Part shown: piece by piece, positions 1 through 8,796 of the stretch
Layout: each line of letters opens with the position of its first letter
How positions within the stretch are numbered: position 1 is the stretch's first letter
Assembly: GCF_004364935.1 (NCBI RefSeq)
Contig: NZ_SOBT01000012.1
Location: 186,001 to 250,000, forward strand
Source: Panacagrimonas perspica
Lineage (GTDB): Bacteria; Pseudomonadota; Gammaproteobacteria; Nevskiales; Nevskiaceae
Reading direction: 5' to 3'
DNA: 64,000 nucleotides
Notes under the pieces: generated by a model
Database searches by the model: none
Seen by the model: the letters and a program-made list of their open reading frames with translations, nothing else
Told to the model about the DNA's origin: nothing
Translations under genes and position numbers: made by a program

Positions 1-383
1 TCGAGGACGTCTTCGGTGCCGAGTTCGCGCGCGAGTCGCGCGATGCCCGCGTGCTGGTCAACGCCACCAACGACGCCTGGTTCGCGCATTCGTCGGCACC
101 GCACCAGCACCTCGACATCGCGCGTTTTCGCGCACTCGAAAACGGACGCTGGCTCGTGCGTGCAACCAACACCGGCATCTCCGCGCTGATCGGTCCGGAT
201 GGACACGTCTTCGCGCGCTCGCGCCAATACCAGACCGAGCTCATGCGCGGCGAAGTCGTGCCGCGCTCGGGCCTGACGCCGTACGCGCGCTGGCGCGACA
301 CGCCGCTGTGGTTCCTCGGCGTGGCGGTCGTGCTCGCGGGTCTCGTCCTTCGCGTGAGAAAGCGCGCGAACAAAACCGCGTAA
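1..383 (+). CDS. lnt: Apolipoprotein N-acyltransferase, C-terminal part (5' end outside window)
   Basis: This is the C-terminal end of Lnt, the inner-membrane enzyme that adds the third acyl chain to the N-terminal Cys of lipoproteins. The reading frame is open from base 3. It shows EDVFG right after the position where the catalytic Cys (CYE motif in the family) would lie, just outside the window. The nitrilase-fold signature NATNDAWF and the following PHQHLDIARFRALENGR match the family. A hydrophobic segment near the end (WFLGVAVVLAGLVLRV) is the last membrane helix. About 126 residues of a protein usually near 500 are visible. Lgt lies about 19 kb away in the same window. Confidence 0.92.
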   Translation, partial: EDVFGAEFARESRDARVLVNATNDAWFAHSSAPHQHLDIARFRALENGRWLVRATNTGISALIGPDGHVFARSRQYQTELMRGEVVPRSGLTPYARWRDTPLWFLGVAVVLAGLVLRVRKRANKTA

Positions 384-485
384 GCACGACGTAAGAAAGA
401 AAGTCTTCAGCCCGCAGTCAGATTGCAAACGAATACTCCTGCTCGCCGACGCAAGTTCGGTCACACCTCAACGGAGAGCAAGAAC

Positions 486-1070
486 ATGAAGCGCGAGTTG
501 ATCGCGGCCATCGCCGCATGCGGTTTCGCGGCGCCTGCCCTGGCAGCAACCGGCAACAATTACGTCGACGGCTATTTCTATCTGTCTGACATCGATGTCG
601 GGCCGGCGGATGACGATGGTGTCGGCGTCGGCGTGAAGGGCGGATTCCAGGTTGCCGATCAGGTCTATCTGACCGGCGAGTACCAGACCGTCGAATACGA
701 CGATTTCAACGTCGACCTCGATCAGCTGCGTCTGGGTGCGGGCTTCGGTCCCGGCATGGGCACCAAGGGCCAGGGCCTCTACGGCCGCGCCGAGTACGTG
801 AAGTTCGACATCGACAGCGAAGACGACAGCGGCATCGGTGGCCACGTCGGCTACGCGCTGCCGTTGTCGGACCAGTTCCGTCTGCACGGTGAAGTCGGCT
901 ACCTGCTGCTCGACGACAGCGATGGCCCCGAACTGGCGATCGGCGGTACGTATCGCGTGGCGCAGAACTTCGGCATCTTCGCGGACTACCGTGCGAGCTT
1001 CCTCGACGGCGACCACGGCGGTGATCTCGACATCAGCGATCTGCGCATCGGTGCGCGGTTCTACTTCTGA
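486..1070 (+). CDS. Small outer-membrane beta-barrel protein
   Basis: The product is a 194-residue secreted protein. It begins MKRELIAAIAACGFAAPALA, a Sec signal peptide with an Ala-x-Ala cleavage site, and continues with alternating polar and aromatic strands. The last residue is Phe (ARFYF), the usual C-terminal signal for outer-membrane insertion. Size and pattern suggest an eight-stranded OmpA/OmpX/Ail-like barrel with acidic loops rich in Asp and Gly. The ATG at 486 is preferred over an upstream in-frame start at 423 because GGAG lies about 10 bases before it and the signal peptide starts there. It is monocistronic, followed by a strong terminator. The function is unknown: adhesion, porin or structural roles are all possible. 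Confidence 0.75.
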   Translation: MKRELIAAIAACGFAAPALAATGNNYVDGYFYLSDIDVGPADDDGVGVGVKGGFQVADQVYLTGEYQTVEYDDFNVDLDQLRLGAGFGPGMGTKGQGLYGRAEYVKFDIDSEDDSGIGGHVGYALPLSDQFRLHGEVGYLLLDDSDGPELAIGGTYRVAQNFGIFADYRASFLDGDHGGDLDISDLRIGARFYF

Positions 1071-1093
1071 TGCATCGGTCGTAACGCTTCAAG

Positions 1094-1123
1094 AAAAAGG
1101 CCCCGCTCGCGGGGCCTTTTTTT
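1094..1123 (+). terminator. Rho-independent terminator after the barrel gene
   Basis: A GC-rich stem (ggccccgc paired with gcggggcc) with a two-base loop is flanked by an A-run and a T-run of seven, so it may work in both directions. It starts 24 bases after the stop of the outer-membrane barrel gene. Confidence 0.85.
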
Positions 1124-1225
1124 CGCGCGACATTGCGTGCGCCCGATGACGGCTCTCCCGCTCGGGGCGCGCTCACCCGATCCAACCACGCGGCGAGCCG
1201 CGATCTTCACGCCAGCTCCGGGCGC

Positions 1226-1375
1226 ATGCGCGCGCTGCTGCGGATCGACCGGGTAGAGCGGCAGTGCAGGATGGCGCTCGTCGAGATAGCGCGCGATGCG
1301 CGTGCTGTCCTGGATATGGCGGCCATCGATATCCAGCACCGGCACCGTGCCGACGTTGCTCAGGCGTCCGACCCT
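1226..1375 (-). pseudogene. Glutathione S-transferase N-terminal domain remnant
   Basis: Read leftward, this stretch encodes GTVPVLDIDGRHIQDSTRIA followed by RYLDERHPALPLYPVDPQQR. That is the classic second half of a thioredoxin-like GST N-terminal domain (cis-Pro VPVL loop, D/E-S-T glutathione-binding turn). It lacks the first ~45 residues with the start codon. After QQR the expected ALELE-type helix is lost to a frame change, and no C-terminal helical domain follows. It is therefore a decayed fragment, abutting a second fragment of an unrelated gene on the other strand. Confidence 0.5.
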
Positions 1376-1413
1376 GGCAGCGAGCAAACCGTGGCCGGGA
1401 CGCGTGTGCGCCG

Positions 1414-1617
1414 GTCGAGTTCCTGCACCCCAAATGCGGCCACAAGCTCCGCCCGCTGACGGTGTGCTCCGATTGCCGTGAGCCCATGGAAGCACGAGCG
1501 ATCACGCCGAGCGTGGGGCCGGGCCTGCGAGCACGACAAGCGCCATCTGCCGAGGCGGCCCGCCATTCGGAACAGGGCGCGGAGCGCATCGGCACGCCGC
1601 GGAAAATTCAGTCTTAA
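1414..1617 (+). pseudogene. HxlR-type transcriptional regulator C-terminal remnant
   Basis: This frame ends at a TAA at 1615-1617. It contains LHPKCGHKLRPLTVCSDCRE and then PMEARAITPSVGPG. Some HxlR/MarR-like winged-helix regulators carry a C-terminal extension of this kind, with paired Cys and a CSxCGEPLDAR-like segment. The winged-helix domain and start are missing, and no ribosome site supports an independent gene. I infer it is the tail of a regulator whose front was deleted in the event that also truncated the neighbouring GST fragment. Confidence 0.5.
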
Positions 1618-1644
1618 TTCAGAGCGCGGGCATAGACTTCGGCA

Positions 1645-1663
1645 GGTCGGGAACATCCCGACC
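1645..1663. promoter_or_regulatory. Perfect inverted repeat in the leader of the Ala/Gly-rich protein gene
   Basis: Eight-base arms ggtcggga and tcccgacc flank a 3-base spacer, 19 bases before the ATG of the next gene. It could be an operator or a leader hairpin near the ribosome site. About 35 bases upstream is a direct repeat ttcag-N6-ttcag with 11-base spacing, the geometry used by OmpR-family regulators. No regulator can be named. Confidence 0.35.
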
Positions 1664-1682
1664 ACACTCTGGGGTAACACAC

Positions 1683-2333
1683 ATGAACAAGTTCTCACTG
1701 CCGGCTGCGGCGCTGCTGGCGCTCGCAACTTCCTCGACGTTCGCGGCGAGCCTGAACACCGGACTGGGCGTTGACGCCGCTGTCAATGTCAACGCGCCGA
1801 CCAAGACGCAGGTCGAAGCGGATGCGAAGGCCAAGGCCAAGGCAGAAGGCGATGCGCAGGCTCAGCAGGCCAAGGATGCTGCTGCTTCAAAGGCGGGCGT
1901 CGACGCCAGCGTCGGTGCGGGCGCCAACGCGGAAGCGGGTTCGGCGATGGAGCACGGTGCGGCGAAGGCCGGTGAAGCCAAGGCTGCCGTCGGCGCCGGA
2001 CTGGGTGCCGGTGCGGCTGCGGGTTCGAGCGCGGTTTCGGGCGGCAAGGCTGCCGTCGGCGCGGGCGTGGATGCCGGCGTCGAGGTCGGCAACAAGACCG
2101 GCGCCGCCGTGAAGGACGGCGCGCATGCGGCCGGCGACGCCGGCAAGAAGGCGGCGAAGAAGACGAAGAAGGCCGTCGGCGGCGTGACCGATGGCGTGAA
2201 GAGCGGCGTCGGTGGCGTGCTCGGTGCGGGCGCCAGCGTCGGTGCGGGCGTCAACGCCGGTGGTTCGGCGAACGGCGGCTCCGCAGGGGCCTCGGCCAAC
2301 GTCGGTGTCGACGCGGGCGCCAAGAAGGAATAA
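1683..2333 (+). CDS. Secreted Ala/Gly-rich low-complexity protein
   Basis: The product has 216 residues. A signal peptide (MNKFSLPAAALLALATSSTF, cleaved near FAA-S) is followed by almost pure low-complexity sequence. An Asn/Val-rich start leads into an Ala/Lys/Gln/Asp stretch (VEADAKAKAKAEGDAQAQQA), then repeated Gly-Ala-Val motifs such as VGAGVDAG. A lysine cluster (KKAAKKTKKAVGG) sits near residue 160, and the end is Gly/Ser/Asn-rich. No catalytic domain is visible. The part around residues 40-70 could form an amphipathic helix. It is probably a periplasmic or cell-surface structural or stress protein. An inverted repeat lies in its leader and a strong terminator follows. Confidence 0.75.
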   Translation: MNKFSLPAAALLALATSSTFAASLNTGLGVDAAVNVNAPTKTQVEADAKAKAKAEGDAQAQQAKDAAASKAGVDASVGAGANAEAGSAMEHGAAKAGEAKAAVGAGLGAGAAAGSSAVSGGKAAVGAGVDAGVEVGNKTGAAVKDGAHAAGDAGKKAAKKTKKAVGGVTDGVKSGVGGVLGAGASVGAGVNAGGSANGGSAGASANVGVDAGAKKE

Positions 2334-2351
2334 GCAGCGCGACGTGCAAAC

Positions 2352-2381
2352 AAAAGGCCGGGCAATCGCCCGGCCTTTTTT
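2352..2381. terminator. Bidirectional Rho-independent terminator between convergent genes
   Basis: The stem ggccgggc/gcccggcc has a 4-base loop, an A-run on the left and a T-run of six on the right. It lies between the convergent Ala/Gly-rich gene and the glutathione peroxidase gene and can serve both. Confidence 0.85.
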
Positions 2382-2398
2382 GTTGCGTGCTTCGAGAC

Positions 2399-2875
2399 TC
2401 AGATCATCGCGGCAATGTCCTTGCCGATCGACGCCGGGGTATCGGTGGGCGCGTAACGCTTCACGACCTTGCCGGACTTGTCCACGAGGAACTTGGTGAA
2501 GTTCCATTTGATGAAGTCCATGCCGAGCAGGCCGCCCTGCTCGTTCTTCAGATACTTGTACAGCGGATGCGCGTCGTCGCCATTGACCTTGATCTTCGCG
2601 AACATCGGGAAGCTGACGTCGTAGTTGAGCGAGCAGAAGTTCTTGATCTCGTCCTCGTCGCCCGGCTCCTGGTGACCGAACTGGTCGCAGGGGAAACCGA
2701 GAATCACCAGGCCCTTGTCCTTGTATTCGCGGTACAGCGCTTCGAGGCCCTTGTACTGCGGCGTGAAGCCGCATTTGCTGGCCACGTTCACCACCAGCAG
2801 CATCTTGCCCTTGTAACTGGCAAGGCTCTGCTCGCTGCCGTCGATGCCGGTTGCCGCGAAGTCATAGACGCCCAT
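2399..2875 (-). CDS. Glutathione peroxidase (GPx/BtuE family)
   Basis: This 158-residue thioredoxin-fold peroxidase reduces hydrogen peroxide and organic hydroperoxides with thioredoxin or glutathione. The catalytic tetrad is visible: Cys35 in VNVASKCGFT (Cys, not selenocysteine), Gln65 in FPCDQFG, and Trp124/Asn125 in KWNFTKFLVD. Cys63 and Cys81 are candidates for the resolving Cys of the CysGPx subgroup. The length is normal for the family. There is no signal peptide, so it should be cytoplasmic. It lies 32 bases downstream of a lipoprotein gene on the same strand and may share its transcript. Confidence 0.93.
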   Translation of the reverse strand: MGVYDFAATGIDGSEQSLASYKGKMLLVVNVASKCGFTPQYKGLEALYREYKDKGLVILGFPCDQFGHQEPGDEDEIKNFCSLNYDVSFPMFAKIKVNGDDAHPLYKYLKNEQGGLLGMDFIKWNFTKFLVDKSGKVVKRYAPTDTPASIGKDIAAMI

Positions 2876-2907
2876 GGCCCGCTCCTGATGAGACTGATCG
2901 GTGAAAA

Positions 2908-3888
2908 TCAGTATCCCAGCTTTCGCGGCAGGGAAACCAGCCCGAAGACCTTGTTCTGCACCAGCGTGCGCAACGGCTCGTAGATCGGGACGAGATAACG
3001 CGGCGGCATGTCGTCGAGATCCTTCGGCAATTGCGCGTTTGGCACGTCGCCGATGCTGCGTTCGCCTTCCGGGGCAATCGGGAGAACGAGCTGGGCCGGT
3101 GAGCCGACGAGGCGGTAGAACTGCAGGGTAGAGAACACAGCCGCCTTGCGACCGCGCGTGTACAGACCCGAACCGCTGAGCTTGGCGCCGCCGACGAACG
3201 ATCCGTCGCCGGTCTTGGCGTAAGCCACGATGATCAGCATCGACAGGCGGTTCTGGCTGATGATGCCGTCGAACTCGCGCTGGAACGTCGGCGCGAAGGA
3301 CTGGCCATTCCAGCTGTCCTGCCAGGTGTTGGACGCTTGGCGCAGGGCGCCGGTCGAGGCGACGGTCACCGGCTGGTATGGCGTCTTGGCGAGCAGCGCC
3401 TTGCGCAGTTCTTCGGTCACATAGCCGTTGAGGTCGAACTGCGTGGTGTAGCTCTGCTGCTTGCTGCCGAAGGTGCCCGAGTTGACGTGCTGCAGCTCGT
3501 TGCCGAGCAGGCTCATGATGCCGACGCGACCTGCCATCGGCGCCATCGGCGCATTCGGATTGGCGGTGCCCTTTGCGCGCGACGCGGCAGACGAAGACGG
3601 GCCTCCGGCGTTGGCGCGGGCCTCGGCCGCAGCGCGGCGCGGATCGTTGCCCAGGATGCGATTTTCTTCCTCGAAGCCACGTCGCTTTTCGGGCGTCTCG
3701 GCGGGGCGGGGCAGCTCGTCGCGAAGGGGCTCCGAAGAGATCTCGAACGGCGGCGGTGCATCGCCGGACGTGCTGACCGCGTTCTCCGGCATGGGGAGAC
3801 GGTCCGGCTCTTCGGACGACTTCTTGTCGAACGTGGAACAGCTAGCCAGCAGCACGACCAGGGCAACCCAGATCCCACGAAAACTCAT
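2908..3888 (-). CDS. Putative lipoprotein of unknown function
   Basis: The 326-residue product starts MSFRGIWVALVVLLASC, a lipoprotein signal with Cys17 as the acylated residue. Residues ~18-120 are Pro/Ala/Glu-rich and probably unstructured. The rest (~125-326) looks folded, with strands such as SMLIIVAYAKTGDGS and the end VFGLVSLPRKLGY. It belongs to no family I recognise. It precedes glutathione peroxidase on the same strand. A location at the inner leaflet of the outer membrane is inferred, because the residue after Cys is Ser rather than Asp. Confidence 0.75.
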   Translation of the reverse strand: MSFRGIWVALVVLLASCSTFDKKSSEEPDRLPMPENAVSTSGDAPPPFEISSEPLRDELPRPAETPEKRRGFEEENRILGNDPRRAAAEARANAGGPSSSAASRAKGTANPNAPMAPMAGRVGIMSLLGNELQHVNSGTFGSKQQSYTTQFDLNGYVTEELRKALLAKTPYQPVTVASTGALRQASNTWQDSWNGQSFAPTFQREFDGIISQNRLSMLIIVAYAKTGDGSFVGGAKLSGSGLYTRGRKAAVFSTLQFYRLVGSPAQLVLPIAPEGERSIGDVPNAQLPKDLDDMPPRYLVPIYEPLRTLVQNKVFGLVSLPRKLGY

Positions 3889-4069
3889 CGCAATTCTCCT
3901 CCGAGGTACGGTATTCGGACCTTCAGGTCCTTATGTTCACATTCTGATGCAAACCCATCGGAGACCATACGCTGGCGGCCGGGCGGCGCGACTTTCCCGA
4001 CGAGGAGATTCTGGTGTCAGGTTGGGGGCCGACCGATCGTTCCGGACGTCCAGCCGGTCGGCGCCGGCC

Positions 4070-4123
4070 GTAGCCCGGGATGGCGGTCGCGGCCTGAGCG
4101 CCCCGGACTTCGTCCGGGCTACG
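4070..4123. repeat. Dispersed inverted repeat, copy 1 (short form)
   Basis: The outer ends gtagcccgg and ccgggctac flank a degenerate left arm and an intact right arm (ccccggacttcgtccgggct). At 54 bases it is shorter than the other copies (about 66-68 bases). It lies in the 269-base gap between the lipoprotein gene and the acyl-CoA dehydrogenase stop. No gene was seen in this gap. Confidence 0.75.
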
Positions 4124-4157
4124 GGGCAGAGGCGCCGGCGTGCGGCGCCTCCCGCGA

Positions 4158-5906
<1,749 letters not shown>

Positions 5907-6019
5907 GGAGTGCTCCTCGTTGGAATTCGAATGCGGTGCGAAAGGCTAGTTACGAGGCAGGCCTGGCGCAATGCCCCTACCCGCGAGAGTAGCGGAGAGA
6001 TTCGGGCATTGCGGGTGGC

Positions 6020-6087
6020 GTAGCCCGGGTGCAACCCGGGGCTTTTCCTCGAGTAACGAGCGGAATCCCGGGTCTCACCCGGGCTAC
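6020..6087. repeat. Dispersed inverted repeat, copy 2 (gggtg/cacccggg subtype), overlapping a stop codon
   Basis: The arms gtagcccgggtgcaacccgg and ccgggtctcacccgggctac surround a ~25-base centre. The right end overlaps the rlmKL stop: cta at 6084-6086 reads tag on the minus strand. The repeat occupies most of the 177-base gap between the two divergently oriented ends here. Confidence 0.85.
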
Positions 6088-8303
6088 CTGGTGATGCGCC
6101 AGGCCCGGTGCGCGGGCGGCGGACGTTTGAAATCCTCGTCCAGCGTCTGCGGCGTGATGTCCTCGCACCGCAGTCCTTCGATCGCAGCGGGGTCGAGCTT
6201 GAACTTGCGCCTGTTGGTCGAGAAGTACAGCACGCCGCCCGGCGCGAGCAGGCTGGCGCAGCTCCGGATCAGTTCCGGATGGTCGCGCTCGACGTCGAAC
6301 ACGTCGTCGAGCTTCTTCGAATTCGAGAACGTCGGCGGGTCGCAGAAGATCAGGTCGTAGCGATCCGAGGCATCGCCGGCCGCATCACGCAGCCAGGCCA
6401 TGCAGTCGGCGCGCACGAGCAGGTGTACGTCCTGTTGCGCCGACGCCGACCGGGCCTTCCCGCGCCAGGGTCCGCTCGCGGGCCGCGGATCGCGATCGCG
6501 CTGATCGGACTCAAAGCCGTTGAGGCTGAGATTCCGCCCGGCCCAATGCAGGTAGGTGTTCGATAGATCCACCGAGACCGTCTGACGCGCCCCGCCCAGC
6601 GCGGCCTGCACGCTGGCTGCGCCGGTGTAGCAGAACAGGTTGAGCACCCGCTTGCCCTGCGCTTCCTTGCGCAGCCGCAGACGCATCAGGCGATGGTCGA
6701 GAAACAGCCCCGTGTCCATGTAGTCGTCGAGGTTCACCAGCAGCTTGCAGCCTTGCTCGTCGACTTCGAACACGCGCAGCTGGTCGCCCTGCTTTTCGTA
6801 CTGCGAGGCGCCGCGCTGGATGGCGCGCTGCTTGAAGTGCAGCCGCGAGGCCGGCACCTCGTACGAAGCCTGCAGATGGGCCAGCGCCTCGCGCAGCCGC
6901 TTCTCGGCCTTCACCGGGTCCACGCTCTTGGGCGCGGCGTATTCCTGGACGTGCAGGTGCGTCTCGGCGGCTTCGTAGACGTCGACTGCGAGCGCGTAGT
7001 CCGGCAGGTCGGCGTCGTAGACGCGATAGCAGCTCACGCCGGTGCGGCGCGCCCACTTGCCCAGGTGCTTTCGGTTCTTGGCGAGCCGGTTCGCGAATTC
7101 GCCGCCGCCGGCAGGCGCTGCCGGCACGCCGATCTCGGGAACGGGCGCCTCGGCGATGCCGAACTGCAGCAGCTTGACCGGCAGATCACCGTTGAAGAAG
7201 GAGTGGATGGCGTCGGCGCGCAGGCCGATGCGCGGCCCAAGGTCGGGCCGCGACGTCAGCACCGCGGCGCGCCAGCCTGGAAAATGGCTCTTGAGCGTGG
7301 CGCCCATCAGCGAGTACAGCTTGATCACCTCGCCCTCGGCGGCCATGCGCTCGCCATAGGGCGGGTTGGTGACCACCAGGCCGGGGACGTCGCCGACCGG
7401 TCGCGTTTCGAGCAGGTCGCCGGCCTGCCATTCGATCGAATGGCCCAGGCCAGCATTCAGCGCGTTCTTGCGCGCGAAGTTGAGCACGCGAGCATCGAGG
7501 TCGCGGCCGATCAGCGGCGGCAGCTTTTTCAGGCCCAGGTCGCGCCGCGACTGCGCATCGCGCTTGAGTTCCTGCCATAGGGCTGGCACGTGATCGAGCC
7601 AGGCTTCGAAGCCGAAGCGGTGCCGCATCAGGCTCGGCGCGATATCCGCCGCCATCCACGCGCCCTCGATCAGGAAGGTGCCGGAACCGCACATCGGGTC
7701 GATCAGTGCGCCGCCGCGGGCCGCGATTTCGGGCCAGCCGGCGCGCAGCAGGATCGCGCACGCGAGATTTTCCTTGAGCGGCGCCTCGCCGGTGGCGCCG
7801 CGATATCCGCGCCGATGCAGGCTTTCGCCGGACAGATCCAGGCTCAGATTGGCTTCGGCGCGGTCCAGATGCACATGGATGCGAATGTCCGGCTCGTCCG
7901 TATTGACGTCCGGCCGGCGCCCGAACTTGTCGCGGAACACGTCCGCGATCGCATCCTTGACCTTCAGTCCTGCGAAATGGGTGTGCGTGACGGCGGGCGA
8001 ATGGCCGGCGACCGCGATCGAGAACGTCGAGTCCGGAGAGAACAGATCGGTCCAGTCGACACCCCGCGCTCCGGCGTAAAGACCGTCGGCGTCCTCCAGC
8101 GGGAAATTGGCCAGCGGCAGCAGGACGCGGCTGGCCAGACGCGACCACAGGCAGGCGCGGTAAGCCAGTTCGCGCGGGCCGACGGCGGCCACGCCGCCGC
8201 TGCGTTCCTTGGATTCGGTGGCGCCCAGGGCCAGCAACTCGGCGGCCAATAGCGGTTCCAGGCCGCGCGGACAGGTGACGAATAGACGGAAGGCATCGCT
8301 CAT
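6084..8303 (-). CDS. rlmKL: Bifunctional 23S rRNA methyltransferase RlmKL
   Basis: The 739-residue fusion should methylate 23S rRNA at G2445 (N2, RlmL half) and G2069 (N7, RlmK half). The N-terminal THUMP domain spans ~45-155. The RlmL domain shows DPMCGSGTF at 202-210 and NPPYGERMA. The RlmK domain shows VLNLFCYTGAASVQAALGG near 553 and CDPPTFSNSK. The start MSDAFRLFVTCPRGLEPLLA matches family N-termini; an upstream in-frame extension to 8762 would run through yajC and is rejected. Oddities are a polar insert at ~598-623 (from DQRDRDPRPASG on) and a stop codon lying inside a dispersed repeat. Confidence 0.93.
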   Translation of the reverse strand: MSDAFRLFVTCPRGLEPLLAAELLALGATESKERSGGVAAVGPRELAYRACLWSRLASRVLLPLANFPLEDADGLYAGARGVDWTDLFSPDSTFSIAVAGHSPAVTHTHFAGLKVKDAIADVFRDKFGRRPDVNTDEPDIRIHVHLDRAEANLSLDLSGESLHRRGYRGATGEAPLKENLACAILLRAGWPEIAARGGALIDPMCGSGTFLIEGAWMAADIAPSLMRHRFGFEAWLDHVPALWQELKRDAQSRRDLGLKKLPPLIGRDLDARVLNFARKNALNAGLGHSIEWQAGDLLETRPVGDVPGLVVTNPPYGERMAAEGEVIKLYSLMGATLKSHFPGWRAAVLTSRPDLGPRIGLRADAIHSFFNGDLPVKLLQFGIAEAPVPEIGVPAAPAGGGEFANRLAKNRKHLGKWARRTGVSCYRVYDADLPDYALAVDVYEAAETHLHVQEYAAPKSVDPVKAEKRLREALAHLQASYEVPASRLHFKQRAIQRGASQYEKQGDQLRVFEVDEQGCKLLVNLDDYMDTGLFLDHRLMRLRLRKEAQGKRVLNLFCYTGAASVQAALGGARQTVSVDLSNTYLHWAGRNLSLNGFESDQRDRDPRPASGPWRGKARSASAQQDVHLLVRADCMAWLRDAAGDASDRYDLIFCDPPTFSNSKKLDDVFDVERDHPELIRSCASLLAPGGVLYFSTNRRKFKLDPAAIEGLRCEDITPQTLDEDFKRPPPAHRAWRITR

Positions 8304-8347
8304 CCGCGCAATGATCGCAGGTTCCCGGAGGCCCAAAACCCCTATGG

Positions 8348-8353
8348 CATAAT
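8348..8353 (+). promoter_or_regulatory. Candidate -10 box for yajC-secD-secF
   Basis: The hexamer cataat is followed by a ccgcgg discriminator, 38 bases before the yajC ATG, in the gap with divergent rlmKL. No convincing -35 is present. Similar -10/discriminator pairs precede other genes here (norM, ilvD). Confidence 0.35.
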
Positions 8354-8390
8354 CCGCGGCCAATTTTTCACCGACCCGCGCGTAGAGCTC

Positions 8391-8726
8391 ATGAGCCTTC
8401 TCGATCTCGTTATCAGCCCCGCTTTCGCCCAGGCCGCGCCGGCCGCACCGAATCCCATCTTTCAGTTCGCGCCCCTCGTCGTCCTGGGCGTGATCTTCTA
8501 TTTCATGCTGATCCGGCCGCAGATGAAGCGCACCAAGGAGCACCGCCAGATGCTCGGCGCGCTGGCCAAGGGCGACGAAGCGGTCACCAGCGGCGGCATC
8601 GCCGGCAAGGTGACCAATATCGGCGAGAACTATGTGTCCCTTGAGGTTGCCGAGGGCGTCTCCATCAAGATCCAGAAGGCCGCCGTGACGCAGGTGCTGC
8701 CGAAGGGAACTCTGAAAGCGCTGTAA
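8391..8726 (+). CDS. yajC: Preprotein translocase accessory subunit YajC
   Basis: This is the 111-residue single-pass subunit of the SecDF-YajC complex that assists protein export through SecYEG. One membrane segment (FAPLVVLGVIFYFMLIRP, ~26-43) is followed by the conserved cytoplasmic part: QMKRTKEHRQML, then GDEAVTSGGIAGKVTNI. It sits directly upstream of secD and secF, the standard order, in a probable operon. A GC-rich hairpin lies between it and secD. Confidence 0.95.
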   Translation: MSLLDLVISPAFAQAAPAAPNPIFQFAPLVVLGVIFYFMLIRPQMKRTKEHRQMLGALAKGDEAVTSGGIAGKVTNIGENYVSLEVAEGVSIKIQKAAVTQVLPKGTLKAL

Positions 8727-8737
8727 GCCATAACGAC

Positions 8738-8760
8738 GCCCCGGGCGAACCGCCCGGGGC
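8738..8760 (+). promoter_or_regulatory. GC-rich hairpin between yajC and secD
   Basis: A perfect 10-base stem gccccgggcg/cgcccggggc has a 3-base loop. No T-run follows, so it is not a standard intrinsic terminator. It could stabilise the yajC transcript or tune secD translation, since secD starts 37 bases later. Confidence 0.55.
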
Positions 8761-8796
8761 ATGCACGCTGTTTCAAGCCGGCTCGATACGACCTAC

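Noticed and set aside
1133-1459. Short + strand open frames between the barrel gene and the Ala/Gly-rich gene
   Set aside because: They are mirror frames of the GST fragment with no start signals. The supported content there is two gene remnants.
8738-8760. Intrinsic terminator after yajC
   Set aside because: The stem is strong but no T-run follows, and secD/secF belong to the same operon. It is listed as a hairpin only.
8304-8762. N-terminal extension of RlmKL to base 8762
   Set aside because: The extension runs antisense through yajC, and RlmKL family N-termini match the ATG at 8303.
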